The notes beneath the pieces are model-generated. The model saw only the letters and a program-made list of their open reading frames with translations. It was not told where the DNA came from and did no database searches. Made by a program: the position numbers and the translations under genes. Of a stretch of 64,000 nucleotides of DNA, positions 19,579 to 32,298 are shown piece after piece. The stretch comes from Saccharomycopsis fibuligera x Saccharomycopsis cf. fibuligera (Eukaryota; Ascomycota; Saccharomycetes; Ascoideales; Saccharomycopsidaceae): assembly GCA_001936135.1 (NCBI GenBank), contig CP012812.1, forward strand, positions 1,488,001 through 1,552,000. The letters run 5' to 3'. How positions within the stretch are numbered: position 1 is the first letter of the stretch; each line of letters opens with the position of its first letter.

Positions 19579-22500
19579 GCTCAGAAAGTCAATATCATCA
19601 ACACTAGTGGCTCATAACATCAAACCATTGTTAAAAGTAATGAGGGACTACAATTTTATACACGTACGCTGGAAAGACGGTAGTAACGGAGAACAAGAAC
19701 TTTCAGTCAGGGATGAGCTCCTCGGTATTTCCGATGGGCGATAATATTAAGATACATTTAAGTTCAGCATACAGCAGGCCCGGTGACCCTGTCTCCGTTT
19801 GTATTGGACCAAAGGAGGACGGGGACAACCTTAAAACTGAGCGGGTAGTGGCATCGAGTCAAGCTTCGTGGTACTCGAACTTGTAACTCTATGAAGGATT
19901 GCTGGAGCATATATGCTATAGACAAAGAAAACCATTTTTTAACGATAGTGTATTTTGTGCCGCTTTCAGGCTGAAATGAAATTTGATATAACTTAGAAAA
20001 TGGGTGTGGAGAAAGAGGATCACCACATCCTTTCCTTAAAAAACACGAGCCCTGGTGTAGAAGCACTGTCGCAGTTCAATATTTCTACACAACTTTCTCC
20101 TCAATGCAAATGCCTCGGCTTTCCCATCAGTAGAGAGAAAAAAAATATCCGGCTTTTGGCTGATTGCCTTCTGCGGGAAGCAACAGCGTGAAAGACTATT
20201 TTCCACTCGTTATGTAAGTAAACATTCAAGATCTTTATCTTTTGAGATCTCAAATTCAAAACCTTTCCTTGTGCTAACTGTTCATCATTCTATCTTTTGG
20301 CATTCCTTACAATAAATATTCAAATATATATGTTTCCAATGCAATATTTGTACAGTGTATCATGATCTATAAGTACTGAAATATTTTAGTTTGAAAATGA
20401 TAGTCTTATCTCTTAAGTAGATCGGCTTATTATTCATTCCTTGCAACTTACTTTGTATATATTTCCATAAAAATATGCTGAAAAAGTCATCAAGAAGATG
20501 TATGCATTGTAGCTAAGTAATTAATTCAACAGCAAGAAAAAAAAAATTGTAAGGGCTCAACACTTGCATATTTATAAACAGCATTTTGCTCAAAAAAGAG
20601 CAATAATATTTCTTTTCAGCACATTATACTGATTGAGGGAGGGTGATATTGTAGCACTGGTTTGGAGGTGACTTATACTTGTCAATAGGCATTGCTGAGC
20701 ATTTTCACCAGATGTACAACTTTGTCCAATTTTCTCCTGCACTACTTTATAAAAATCCCAGAGAACTTTGTCTTATTAGCTAGACCAAAATTGAAAAACA
20801 GTACTGATTTCTGTCTCTAAAACTTAATTTTGTTCAATTTTTCTTGGTGTAAGCAAGCAATTTTACATTTTAATTGCTCAACTATCGCATACGATCAAAA
20901 ACGGCCACTCCGAAACGCATGCATTTCTTTGTTGTCTTCTTTTCTGCAAATCAAAGAGTAAAAACTTTTCTTTTTGCTGACATCTTTGCTTATTTGGAGC
21001 AACAAGAGTACGAATCTCAGCTCTGAAACGTTTTATGGGCTAAGAATATACAGCTGTGACTTTTGAGGTAAATAGTCCGAAAATATGGTAAAAAGGAAAC
21101 TTAGACCAGAGAGATAAAATTAAACTGAATACTATGCTGTATTGTTGCAGCCTTTAATCACCTAATAATAGAATAGAGAAACACCGAGCCCCACAGATTA
21201 TCCAACATGTTGATTTCGTACAAATCTAAGGGTTCTTTGGGGAAAGTTATCTTCTCTGTATCTAAAACTAACCGCTTGAACAAAACGTTTGAAATTAATC
21301 ATATCCCATAACCCTATAGACTCTTGTACAGGTATGTTTGTTCCAAGGCAAACTACTGAAAAGCTTTGTATTCAAATTTATGGTTTTGCAAACAAAAGAT
21401 TGCATTAGCCTTTTTGTGATGACAAATTTCGTTAAAAGCTATCATATTACTACTTAAGCTTGAAGCCTAAAGCTGAGTAAAGATAAGCTTTTGGTGATAG
21501 TTAAAAGATGTCTGTAAAGGCTGTAGGCTTTTGACAGAGTAACAGGATAAATTTAGTCTTTGCAAGTTTGAGGCAGTTGTAAACTAAATATCTCAGTGTT
21601 ATTGAAAAAAACATAAGTTGGAAGTTTATTTACTTATTTTTGTAATTGTTATTGAAGACAAGAACTCTCTAAGCATTTTTTATGTCGCTATTTTAATTTT
21701 AGAAAGTATTTTTTGAAGCACTTCTCTATTTATAGGTGTAAAGTGTATACCAAAATAAACAAAACTATCATTGAAAAAAAATATGCGAAATAAAAAAAAA
21801 AAGTAAAAAAAAAAACTGCGCAAGAAAATAAAAATAAGGCTGAAAAAAGTAAAAGAAAAAAAAGGACGTAGGCGAGAAAACAACTAAAAAAAAGTTAGAC
21901 AGTAATAATAATAGCAAAATAAATAGTCTCAAGTTAAAACATTGTCTTATTGTATTTATTCAAATTTAATCTAAAAATGAATAATAAATTCCTTTTGTTC
22001 GCGTTTCCAATCCTAGTCATCCCCGGTTGTTGCCCCTTGAGAATTACAGACATATATTATTATAGAAGCCGAACCCTAAATTAACAATCTACAGGGTCTA
22101 AACTGAGAAGAACCTTGACATGTAAAACAATTTTTGTTCTCTATTTTTTGGAAGAATATGTGCTTCTTAAATTCAGGGAGTCAATATTAATGTTATGTTT
22201 AACTATATCATGCCTTATATTTTTATCTTTATATTTCGGGTGGCCGACTGAGAAACGTTGGGACAATTAGTGAGGCACATAATTTACTGCACTAAATTAA
22301 GCTCTTTGACATCCAAGGACCTAAACATGGCAGAAAAAAAAATTTCTTTTATAATCGCCAAAGCTTAACTCTAAAACTGATGGGATAGTAGCTTTTTGCC
22401 TAATTGAGAAATATGTGCTGCTGAGAAACAAAGTTGTATGCAGCATATGCGAAATCACAGAGTTGTCATTTCCTGCCTACCACAATAGCTCATACAGGTT

Positions 22501-22977
22501 TTACCGTAAATGAACACTTCCAATTCTGTTGTTGGATAAATTTATAATGTTAAGATGTTGTTAAATACATGAGTATGTATATATGTACAAATATATATAT
22601 GGGTTTGATCATTTAGATTTATAAGCCTGGTTCATCCAGCTTGCATTCGTATGAGTCTTAAGGTGAAAATAATAATACCGCTTAGTGTGCCTCAGGGTGC
22701 ATGAACATGGAAACAAAAAAATCACTATAATGTCGTTTACCAGAAAGAAGACATTGCTTTATGGGACTAGTAGTAGCTTACTGTTAGTGAAGTTTTTTAA
22801 AACGTATTTTTTGGTCAAATACAATGTTGTATCGTAGAACACAGAATTGAAGTAGTTTAGCTATTATAGCCTTATTTTTACTGCATTTATACGTTCCGTT
22901 CGTACATTAGTGGGCTGAGTATTTTGTGAGGTGCTCTGAGATTTTCTTTATTTGTATTCTTTTAATAAAACATTTCG

Positions 22978-23013
22978 TAATATTTGTAATAATATTTGTA
23001 ATAATATTTGTAA
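22978..23013. repeat. Three perfect copies of a 12-bp unit
   Basis: TAATATTTGTAA is repeated three times without change inside the gene-poor region, followed by a partial copy. It is the clearest tandem repeat that I can see there. Confidence 0.8.
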
Positions 23014-26000
23014 TATACATTAACGCTTACAAAAGCTTTACTAAAAATGTTGGTAAAGACAGATATTACGATCAATACAGACCAGTAATAATTTAAATTA
23101 TCACCACCAAAAAAATTTTTTTTATGTTTTTCTCATCTCTGAGATGCCAACACAGTCTGCGCAGTAAGAAGCAAAGCAATGTGGGTTATGCATTTTTGCG
23201 AATACATAAACCTTAAAGAGCAAATCTTAAATAATGTTAAACAGAAAAAATATAAGATCAGCGATTAGTTGGTGATGCATTAAATTTGAGAGTGATCTAA
23301 AAAAAGAGAAAAGCGCTTAGCCAACTCAAATCAAATATACTTTGTTCTTCAATAAAAAAGGGACTTGATGCGGGTTTTTTGAATACGATGTTGACAAGAA
23401 GTCAGCATAATTAACGATAGATCCACACCCCCTCTTCTGACAAGTAGTGAAAACCCTCGTGGTTCTTCTCATCACTATTTATCCGTGTAAAGATATTTTC
23501 TAGTTTTATATTTACACTTTTTTTCTTTTTTTGATGTCTGTCCACCACCATTTTTCATTGATTATCTATGCTTTCTATGGGATATAAAACATGAAATCGT
23601 GAAGAGTTGAATTCACAGCTGGAGCCAAAGCCACACTGTAGTTGCCTAGTATAACATAGACGGAGATAGGAGCGGCTAATATTTCTTTGTGACCATTAGC
23701 ATCCACAGTTACGTCTGCTAATGTCACCAGGAAGATCAATGTGGGACTATTAAATAGTTGTCTACAGCTGCCCAGTAAATGTCATGACAATTACGCTCTT
23801 TACAGTGAGTTATGAAAGTAACCCATAAAAACTTGACTTCTTCTTTCTCTCAAATAAAACCGACTACCGTGCTAAAGCTGCGGCTTCCATATGGAAAGTC
23901 GGCATGTCGAACGTTTGCAACTTGAATTTCTGCGGTAGTCAAGTACATCAACAGATCTTTTACTGCTGGCATGTGCCTTATTTTCTAGTCATTAGTAATC
24001 AGATATCCAAAAACTCGAGCTGACATTACCATATCATCCGTAGTTAAGAAATAACTGGAACATTGAAGGTACTTTGGAAAAAAAAAAAAGAAAAAAGAAA
24101 AGAAAAAAGGAAAAAATAAAGGCCAAAAAAAAATCAAGAGAACATCTCATGGTAATGCTCGTGTTTATAGTCTTGACGATGTCTGTGGTCTTACTGTTTA
24201 AAGTTTCAACATGTTCAGTGTCAGACGCTGTTTTTCACTTGTAGGCACCGCCACTTGCACGTAGCTACGTGTGCATGCGTGTGCATGTGATGGACAGTTT
24301 TTGACAAATGTAGTATTCTGTCGGCATTAGCTATAATAGACAGAAGCATAATGCAACGGCCTGTTGTTGGCGCACCAACACATATGCATACTTGAGGCCG
24401 CATGTAGGAACAACTCAAGTAAAGAAGAAGTGTGAAGAGCGCTAGATCAGCGAAAGAGTGAGGTCAATATTTATTTCTTATGGAGCCAGTTATTTATTGT
24501 TGACTTGAGTTGTGTGTCTCTGTTATCAACTCAAATTGTGGAGATAATCCTAGAGGCAACCTTCGTAATTTGTTCAATATATTTGGTTGCATTAATAATG
24601 CTTTGTTGTACATGAAGACCGACTGTTAAATCATGTAGGAGTTCGGTATGGCCGCTCAGTTATTTTACATCTTTTTTTGCGGCAGACATTAGTGGCATCA
24701 ATAGCTGCGAGATACGTGCAAAAGCGGCCAGATCTTTTTTTGTTTCTTTTTCTTAATTATTTTTTTTTTTTTTTTGTTCAGTGCTGTTGGACTTTACTGC
24801 CTTACCAACACACTGTCATACATAGCGTATTTTATCTGAACAGAAAAATTCATTAATGTCTCTAATAGTTGCTGATAGCTTGTGGCCTGGTAAAGAAAAC
24901 TGTTTTCAATCATGCTTCTCCAGATTGTCTCGGCGACTTGTGCAAGATACTCGGCTCTCGAGATGAGTAGCATCTTTCCGTTTCTTCACGCTGCGCAGTA
25001 TGTTGCAGAGACTACTGTAGAATATGCAGTTGAAAAAGAAAAGCCAGAGCACCTGCGCCTGCATCTAAATGCGCACTTGAGAATGCTTTGGGTTGCATCA
25101 CATAATGCTGGTCACAAATAGGAAAAGAAAAACGAACAGGCAGAAAAAAAAATCAACAGAATGTAGAACAAATGATTGATACTACGCATAAGTTGATGAA
25201 TAATAATGACAGCACATACGTGGAAATAGGACCGAAAATTTGCCATTCGCCCATCTTCGTTATTGCTTCTGGTTTTTATAATGACTAGTGCTTGAGCTAC
25301 TGCACTCTTTTGTTTTGCAGATTTATTCTTTATAATTTTTCAAAATTTTCTCTGAATCATTGCACAATAGTTTTGTCACACAGTCTTTTTATGCAGGATT
25401 CTTCAGTACTCAGGCTGTGTTATTCTTATACTAATAACTCACTTCTTGCTTGTATGTATTCATATTAAGATACAGTTGCCTTGTCTTAACCTCTTAAACG
25501 GAAATCAATACGTGCTGGAGGCACTATAGATAAACTGGAAACTTTCATAAACAAATTTATGCTAAAATTTTTCGACCAATTTCAACCATATTTGGCTATC
25601 AATTGATTACAGGTCAGAATATTTTTGTTGTCCAAGAGTTGATAGGATCAAGTTTAACATTACTGAAGAAAGATTCAAAAAAATCGAGATTAAAAATAAA
25701 TAAATAAAATTGTGAACCCAGGCCAAATAATTGATTACTAGAGGATAAGCTGCAACAATCTGTTTTTTGGTGCGTGTTAGTATTGGGGAAATAGGTTTTT
25801 TTATTTATTTAAAGTTCCGGTTTTATCTAATCAAATATTCTGCGGTTTTGTTGTCTTTCGCCTAAAAGCATCAAATTTTCCTAGACTGAGTGAAAGGCAG
25901 TCTCGGATTTTTTCTCTTTTTTTTTTTTATATTTTGCTTCTTACTATTTTCACTACATTTCTTCTTCTTTTTCTCCTGCTTCTGCTTGTGTCGCATTTTT

Positions 26001-26339
26001 TGAATAAGAATACGCCCGCTCGTGGCAACATATCTCACTGCCCACTTGCTCTTGAGTTAATCTTATATTCTGGTTATCTGCTGCCTTCACTAAGAATATT
26101 TGACTAGGCATTATTCAGTCTTAGCCCTGGTTTCTTGTTCCAGGATATAATTATTGTGGGAAACTCATTTGACCAACCAAGAGCTGACGCATCTATTGAA
26201 ACAAGGCGAAAAAGAAAGAGGCAAGTCAAGAAAAAAGAAAGAAAAATACGGAAGTAGCAAGAATCATAAATAATCGGACAAGTTGCAGAACAACAACGAG
26301 AGAGACGAAAAACGGAGAAGAAGGGCCATTGATAACCCA

Positions 26340-26573
26340 ATGGACCCTGGAAATCGATATTACTCTGTTAAAGATTGGCGATGCTGCAATTGTGGCACTG
26401 AGCAGTTTCACTACGAGTATGAAAATCAATTGGTTCCTTTCTTGGAGAAAAAGTTGAGTTTGATTTGCACCGCTTGTTCTCACACTGCTTGCAGAAACTG
26501 CCATTACTTTTCTAGAAATGTCTATGCCGAAATGATTTATCGTGACAGAATGAAAAATATTGGAAATTGGTGA
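26340..26573 (+). CDS. Small double-zinc-ribbon protein (77 aa)
   Basis: A 77-residue protein whose cysteines are arranged in a recognisable pattern: W-x-C-C-x-C-G at 13-19, then C-x2-C-x-H-x2-C-x2-C (CTACSHTACRNC) at 43-54. This resembles the small fungal 'probable double zinc ribbon' proteins, known mainly from filamentous fungi and of unknown function. The tail is aromatic and basic, ending IGNW. The start is the first ATG; the frame is open for 19 more codons upstream and would add an Arg/Lys-rich leader only from a non-ATG start or a 5' exon. It stands alone, 6.9 kb and 3.1 kb from its neighbours. The spacing of so many Cys/His residues is very unlikely in random DNA. Confidence 0.65.
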   Translation: MDPGNRYYSVKDWRCCNCGTEQFHYEYENQLVPFLEKKLSLICTACSHTACRNCHYFSRNVYAEMIYRDRMKNIGNW

Positions 26574-27664
26574 ATTGTGAGACTTTGGGAAAGCTTACTG
26601 ATGTTTCCTGGTTTTGATAAGGTACGGGAGGGGCATGATTGAGAAATCAAAAGTTTCTGATTGCTCCTCCACTTTGTGACAACTAACGGACCCTGACTTT
26701 TGCTATTTCTCGACAACTCAAAACAGCCAAAGCTCTGTCTGTTTACAACTTATATGTTGATTTTGCTATATTGCTATATCTTTTTCCGCTGAAATCGTTT
26801 TTTTTTTTTTTTTTGTTTGGTTATTTTTATTTTCATTTGCTATTTTGTATCTCTTAGCCTCCTTCGTTTTTAAGATTCTTTTTAGAGCAAAAAGGGAATT
26901 ACATATTACCAGTTTCTTTTTTTATTTTTTTTATCATAATCCTAAAGCAAAAAAGCGCTGCAAGTTGGAAATTTTGCTGATGATCCCTACAAGCTTAGGA
27001 AGGGAGCTGACGCTGCCTATATCAGTTGTGTTCTTGCTTTTTTTTTTTTTTTTTTGTACTACGTGTATTTCCTCATTTATTGTGGTCTTAAATTTTATTT
27101 AATTCTTTTATTTATGTTTATTGATTTTTTCATGTTTTCTGATTTATGCATTCAATTTTTTTTCTTCTTTTTGTTCAATTATTTCCCAATTCTATCTGCT
27201 ATGTTTTCACGCCTGTCATTAGATATTTTTCCAAATCTTTATTAATTTTACTTTACTTTTCTTTTTTTTTTTTTTTTTTTTTGTTCTTTCAAAGGTCCTT
27301 TCTTAAAGGCAACTAATTACTTGCATCAATTTAACATCTTAAATGTTATATCACTATCAAAAGCACACACCATACCGTTTTGTTTGAAATTTTGTATTCC
27401 AGTCTCAAGTACAGTATATTTATACTCGTGCCACAAAAACCTGTTCCAGATCAACGGTACGATCAGCTTCTCTGTCTGAGTGAATTCTTACAGTATATTT
27501 ATCCGTAGAGTACCCTTACTGTCCAGTTGCACAGATAAGAAAAGCAATTGGCAAAAATTTCATTTCATTTATTGTGTTGTTTGTTCTCTCAAAATAGCAC
27601 AGCATTTGACGTTTCGACAGCTTTTGATTATCGTTATTGTTATAATTATAATTATTATTATTGT

Positions 27665-27697
<33 letters not shown>

Positions 27698-29681
27698 AGT
27701 AAAAGTTATGTACTGGGTAGTACATTCACTGCACTTTTACTCCGTGGTGCTTCCTGCGCTGCGGAAAAAAGACCTGCTTAATTTTTAGCATCTCATCTTC
27801 CTACTTCATGCAGTTTGAAGCAGAGAAAACGAAAAATTTTCCTCTGCGAAAAGCCATAAAGGAGAAACAAACAGCAAGGCCGTTGAGCACGCATAAAAAG
27901 CTAACAAAGCAGGACGGCTGACATCATACATATCACTGAAGCTTTGCAGTTTTTCCAACACTTAGCACCAAGTGAACATGAAAAGAGCCCATCTTCAGCA
28001 GCCATCTTGTTCTATAGAGCCTTTATTACCACTAGTTTGTAAAGCATAATGAAGCGTCAGCTTTTTTTTTTTTTTTATCTTTTTTTGGATTCTCTCAAAA
28101 CCTGGTTTCACATAGCCTCGCAAAAGCAAAAGTACTGAGGTACCAGTCGGTTTGACGGGCCTCTGAGTTTTTGTATTAAATAGCGTATGGCGATAACTGT
28201 TTGGTTGCGTCTAAGCCCTTATGTCACATTGACGGTAGGTCGTTGGGAACAAAGTAGAGTGACGAGATTAATTGTCACTGCTTCTGGTTAAAAGACACTC
28301 TCGCACTTTTATTTTTATAGTTCATGCAAACCGAGATTTTGATGGTTGAATACTGCGGTATTTTGGAAGCATTCGCTGCACTGCTAGAAAACAGAGAGTT
28401 ATTTCAAGCCTAGATCCAGCATCGAGCCGCGAAGGGGTGTAAATGCACTGACTCTTTTAAGAATCATATGGTATTGCAGCAGGGAGAATAGCTAATAGAG
28501 GCGGTAATTTCCATAGACCCCCAGAGTCTCTTGTCTCTGTGCGCAAATGAATTTACGAAACGGTTTGAGTTTATATTAGTGCACGATATTCTTTGTATAT
28601 GAATGATTCTTGAGCGTTCTGATTGAGCATGTTTTCTTGTGTTTTTGTTATTGACAAAATTGATGATATTTGGTGGTCCTCACCACAGTTAGCCCAAGTT
28701 CATCAAAAGAACTGCTTTCTTTTTTTTTTTTTTTTTTTGCCTCTTTTACTTTTTTATTTTTTATTTTTTTTTACCTGACAGTGCATGTCATTACTTTTTA
28801 TTCTCTTCTCTCAATTTGACTTTAATTTTGCTTGAGTTTTCTCTGCTTGAATAAGGAAAAAAAAAAAAAAAAAAAATAAAAAAAAAAAAAGTATAAAATT
28901 GTTTTTCATTTATTTTTTTTTTTTTATATTTTCTTGGGACCGCTCATCAGGATAACCACCGCTCTAGCAAAAAAACAAAAAACAAAAAAAGACTAAGCAC
29001 TTTAAACAGAAAGCTTACAACCAGGATAGATATCCGCAAGCTATTATTCTAAACAAGCCGGCCTGTAGTTATCTCTGATGATGACAATATTTGAACATTC
29101 ATAGGCTTTTTGCTAAAAAGTGTTAACGCTCATCATCAAGGAATAAAGTTGCTGCAAGTCACTGCAGTTTTCTATTTCCAGTTCTACTTCTCAGCGCTTA
29201 AATGAAGCATGAAGCTCCCAAATCATCAACACACACCTTTATAGCACAACCATACAGATGCCTTTTTTTTTTTTTTTCTCAATTAAAGATGTACATTTTG
29301 CAACAATTTCCAACATAATTGACATGAATTAGTGTCTGGACGGCAAAACATGCCGTCGGTCCCAGTATGGAGAGGAAAAATATCACCGCGAATTTGTGTA
29401 CAATAGAAACTAGTAAGCGCGGTGCTACAAATAAATGTTTGCTAGCCTATATGATAAAATTCTCTTGTTGGCCAAAATATCATCAAAAAATAAAGCAGCG
29501 CTTTAATACATCTCATCATCACGTATATTACTTTGAATACGAAATAGAGAAGGAAACAGTGACGAGCCCTTCCTAAATGTTAAAACCGCAAATATTTAGA
29601 TCAAAGAAGGGATACGATGCAAGCTATACAAAAACACATCAATATTCTCTCAAATTGAGACAACTTGCGCAAACTCTTAAC
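26574..29681. other. Right part of the gene-poor region
   Basis: About 3.1 kb of strongly T-rich DNA with many runs of 14-30 T (27667-27696 is 30 T) on the left, and A/T mixed runs around 28720-28925. I see no gene here. A short element shared with 48.5 kb lies at its right end. Confidence 0.5.
29631..29661. repeat. Short element shared with 48.5 kb, copy 1, with a small hairpin
   Basis: AAACACATCAATATTCT is followed by TCTCAAATTGAGA. A near copy sits at 48493-48522 with TTTCAGATTGAAA in the same place. Each ends in a five-base-pair stem, and the stem pair differing between copies changes from C:G to T:A on both sides. It lies just beyond the stop of the next dehydrogenase gene. It may be a remnant of a dispersed repeat or LTR, or a conserved site. 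Confidence 0.5.
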
Positions 29682-30803
29682 TCATAAATCATTAGAAATA
29701 AAAGTTTTAATAGCTTTGTTTTTGCCTGCATTTGCATAAACTTCGTATGCTTTTTCAATCTCATCAAACTTAAATCTATGGGTCACTAAATCCTCTGGAG
29801 ACAACTTTTTGTTAACGATATTTTTCAACAACTGCTGAGTGCTGAAACCACAAACCACGCCTGTGGTGATGCCGACGTTTTCGTAAAACAATTTGTCCAA
29901 AGCAAGGCTAGCTGGGCCGCCATGAAGTCCCACATTAGCAATTCTGCCGCCTGGGGTAATAATGTTTTGACAGGTTTGGAAAGTGGTTTCGCTACCGACA
30001 CACTCAATAGCCACGTCGACTCCTGGCTTCTTCCCTGTTTTTTCTCCCTTTGCGAAAGCAGACGTGATTTTATTGATCTTTTCCTGCACATTTTCGGTGG
30101 CTGGGTTAATAGTATGAGTAGCCCCGAATTTTTCTTTAGCAACCCTCAATCTTTCGTCGTCCACGTCAATCATGATGATTGCAGATGGTTCGAAAATTTG
30201 GGAGGTTAAAAGCACAGCAATGCCAATAGGACCACTACCAACAATGGCCACAGTATCGCCTTTCTCAATTTTTCCCTTCAAGGATCCAACTTCGTTACCG
30301 GTAGGCAACATGTCCGAAAGCATAAGCAAACTTTCTTCAGAAACATTTTCCGGCACTTTATGCAACGAGTGGTCTGCGTATGGAATTCTGACATAGTCAG
30401 CCTGTGTACCGTCAATGTTGTGTCCGAGAATCCAACCGCCATCATTACACAGAGATTGTAAGTTTTTCTTGCAGTAATAGCACTCGCCGCAGCTAGTGGT
30501 GCAGCTAATAATCACTTTATCGTTAATCTTGAACTTGCTAACTTGGTCACCAACTTCAACAACTTTACCGATCCCTTCGTGGCCCAAAATGAGGCCCTTT
30601 TCTTGCAAAACGGTATTTTTTGTTTGCCTATTGGCCGGAATGGACTCTGGGACGTGGCCCTTGATGATGTGCAAGTCGGTACCACAGATGGTGGTCTTGG
30701 ATACTTTGACAATGGCATCTTTTGCGGTTAGCAATTTCGGTTTAGGAATGGTTTTTAAGGCAATCTTGCCGGGGCCTTGAAAGATAAGTGCTTTCATAGA
30801 CAT
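29682..30803 (-). CDS. Zinc-dependent medium-chain alcohol dehydrogenase, secondary-alcohol type
   Basis: A 373-residue medium-chain dehydrogenase. The catalytic zinc site follows the Cys-His-Asp pattern of secondary alcohol dehydrogenases: C40 in TICGTDLH, H75 in GHEG and D164 in SDMLPTG, rather than the Cys-His-Cys of yeast Adh1. The four structural zinc cysteines are C105, C108, C111 and C119. The coenzyme fold has GSGPIG at 189-194 and an acidic residue after the second strand (MIDVDDER), which favours NAD. The substrate is probably a short secondary alcohol or diol, by inference. The start is the first ATG, giving MSMKALIF; upstream codons are open but lack ATG. It differs in family from the two dehydrogenases to the right, so the grouping is not a simple tandem duplication. 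Confidence 0.9.
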   Translation of the reverse strand: MSMKALIFQGPGKIALKTIPKPKLLTAKDAIVKVSKTTICGTDLHIIKGHVPESIPANRQTKNTVLQEKGLILGHEGIGKVVEVGDQVSKFKINDKVIISCTTSCGECYYCKKNLQSLCNDGGWILGHNIDGTQADYVRIPYADHSLHKVPENVSEESLLMLSDMLPTGNEVGSLKGKIEKGDTVAIVGSGPIGIAVLLTSQIFEPSAIIMIDVDDERLRVAKEKFGATHTINPATENVQEKINKITSAFAKGEKTGKKPGVDVAIECVGSETTFQTCQNIITPGGRIANVGLHGGPASLALDKLFYENVGITTGVVCGFSTQQLLKNIVNKKLSPEDLVTHRFKFDEIEKAYEVYANAGKNKAIKTFISNDL

Positions 30804-32273
30804 GGCGTGCGATTTAGCGGTGTTTGTAAATGAAAAATAATGTAATAGAGGCAAAGCTTTTTGATTCTACTTTTTAGAAGGAAAAAAAAAATACCTTTGG
30901 CTTACTAGAAATTTTCATTCAAATTTATTTAGAAAAAGACTGCGAGTAAAGAGACATTGTTGCAAGTATATATACATTCTTGTTATGAATACATCATAAC
31001 AATTACGGCTCTCAAACAAGCAGAACAGCTGGTATACAGATAAGGAGTAGTCACCCTTTTTTTTTTTTTTTTTTTTTTTTTATTAATCCCAAGATGGCAG
31101 TCTCTTGCAACCAAATTTTGCAAACAATACGCTCTACGATGACAAACTGGCAAATTGCTGCCCGCAACCACTGTCCAAGCACTGCGTCTAACCTCCACAC
31201 GTACGTACGACAGTCATACTTTTCTCAAAAATGCAAGAAAAAAAATACAAAGAAAAAATAAAAAAAAAAAAAAAAAAAAAGAATAAAAATCCTGCGATTG
31301 ATTATACCCCGCCAGCTGCCAGCAGTCGCAGAACACCGCGCGGATGCCTCTATTTTTGAGTTAAATTGAGTTGAGTTGAGTTTTTGTGCCCATGTGCCTT
31401 CCAAAGTTAAGTCGCAGCAGCTGCAATTGCTGACCGGGGACTGGTTTTGTGGTTGTCCGACGGAGTTTCTGTTCGAGTAAGTTAGCTTTCAGAAAGTGAC
31501 AGCTGGTTATGTGCCCGTCTTGGCAGCGGTAATAATACGTATTAAGACGTCCGCCGGGATTACAATGTCTCTGTGGAGACACCTATACCGATGGTGGCCC
31601 ATTGGAGAATTTTAGTGGGAGTGGCCAAGAAACAAGCAGGCGCTGTTATTCAGCCAGCGCATCGTCCCGTCGTCCGTCCGTCTCGTAGTGCAAGCTTTTG
31701 TTTTCCTATATGGATGGATGGTAAGCTGGCTATATAAGATAGACAGGGTCATGAATCTTTCTGCTTCCCCGTATTCTTGCTACGAACTAGACCACTTTGA
31801 AAAACCTGCTTGGGCAAAACAATTCAGATTGATGCTTTTATATCGCTGGGCTGCGCTCGCCTGGGGCTCTTCTTTGCGCAACTGGTTGGCAAGTGAAAGC
31901 TGACCTTTATTGTCGTTGCCGGTATACAATAGCCGCGAGCTTGTGGACACCCCGGATTTAACCCCGCATTATTTTGACTTTTCCATTTTAGGCAACTAAG
32001 CGAACGTTAGCAATTAAAGCAGTAATTGAATGATTAAATTGCAGCCAAAACGCTTTAGACTCGCTTTGAGTGCAATTAGTTCCATGACTATTCCTGTTCG
32101 TTGTATTTCCTGTTTTGCAATACAACTAACATGAATAGAAGACATGAAACAAAAAAAAATCTTGTTGCTTTTTAAAGCTGGCTGTCTTTCTATTGCGCGA
32201 CATTATTAATGTCTTTGCGCGCTTCGTCTGCTAAACTAGTGCCAGTGTCTCCCCACAGTCGCTCAAAGCATCT

Positions 32274-32298
32274 TATATATATATATATATATATATAT
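32274..32298. repeat. TA dinucleotide microsatellite
   Basis: About twelve uninterrupted TA units inside the spacer upstream of the interrupted dehydrogenase gene. Confidence 0.85.

Larger units (their letters stand above)
19457..29681. other. Ten-kilobase gene-poor region, candidate regional centromere
   Basis: Apart from the small zinc-ribbon gene at 26340-26573, no frame over about 70 codons here looks like a gene, while elsewhere genes are usually separated by 0.3-2.7 kb. The sequence is AT-rich with many A or T runs and few GC-rich stretches. In Candida-clade yeasts centromeres are regional: CENP-A covers about 3-4 kb inside longer gene-free stretches, sometimes flanked by inverted repeats. 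The size fits, but I did not find paired inverted repeats by eye, and no sequence motif identifies such centromeres. An unusually long control region or decayed gene DNA are alternatives. Confidence 0.4.

Noticed and set aside
24912-25121. 69-codon ATG frame in the gene-poor block
   Set aside because: No motif or family, short, and of the length expected by chance in 10 kb.
19457-29681. Retrotransposon or LTR in the gene-poor block
   Set aside because: No reverse transcriptase, integrase or gag-like frame and no long direct repeat visible; only the 30-base shared element remains unexplained.
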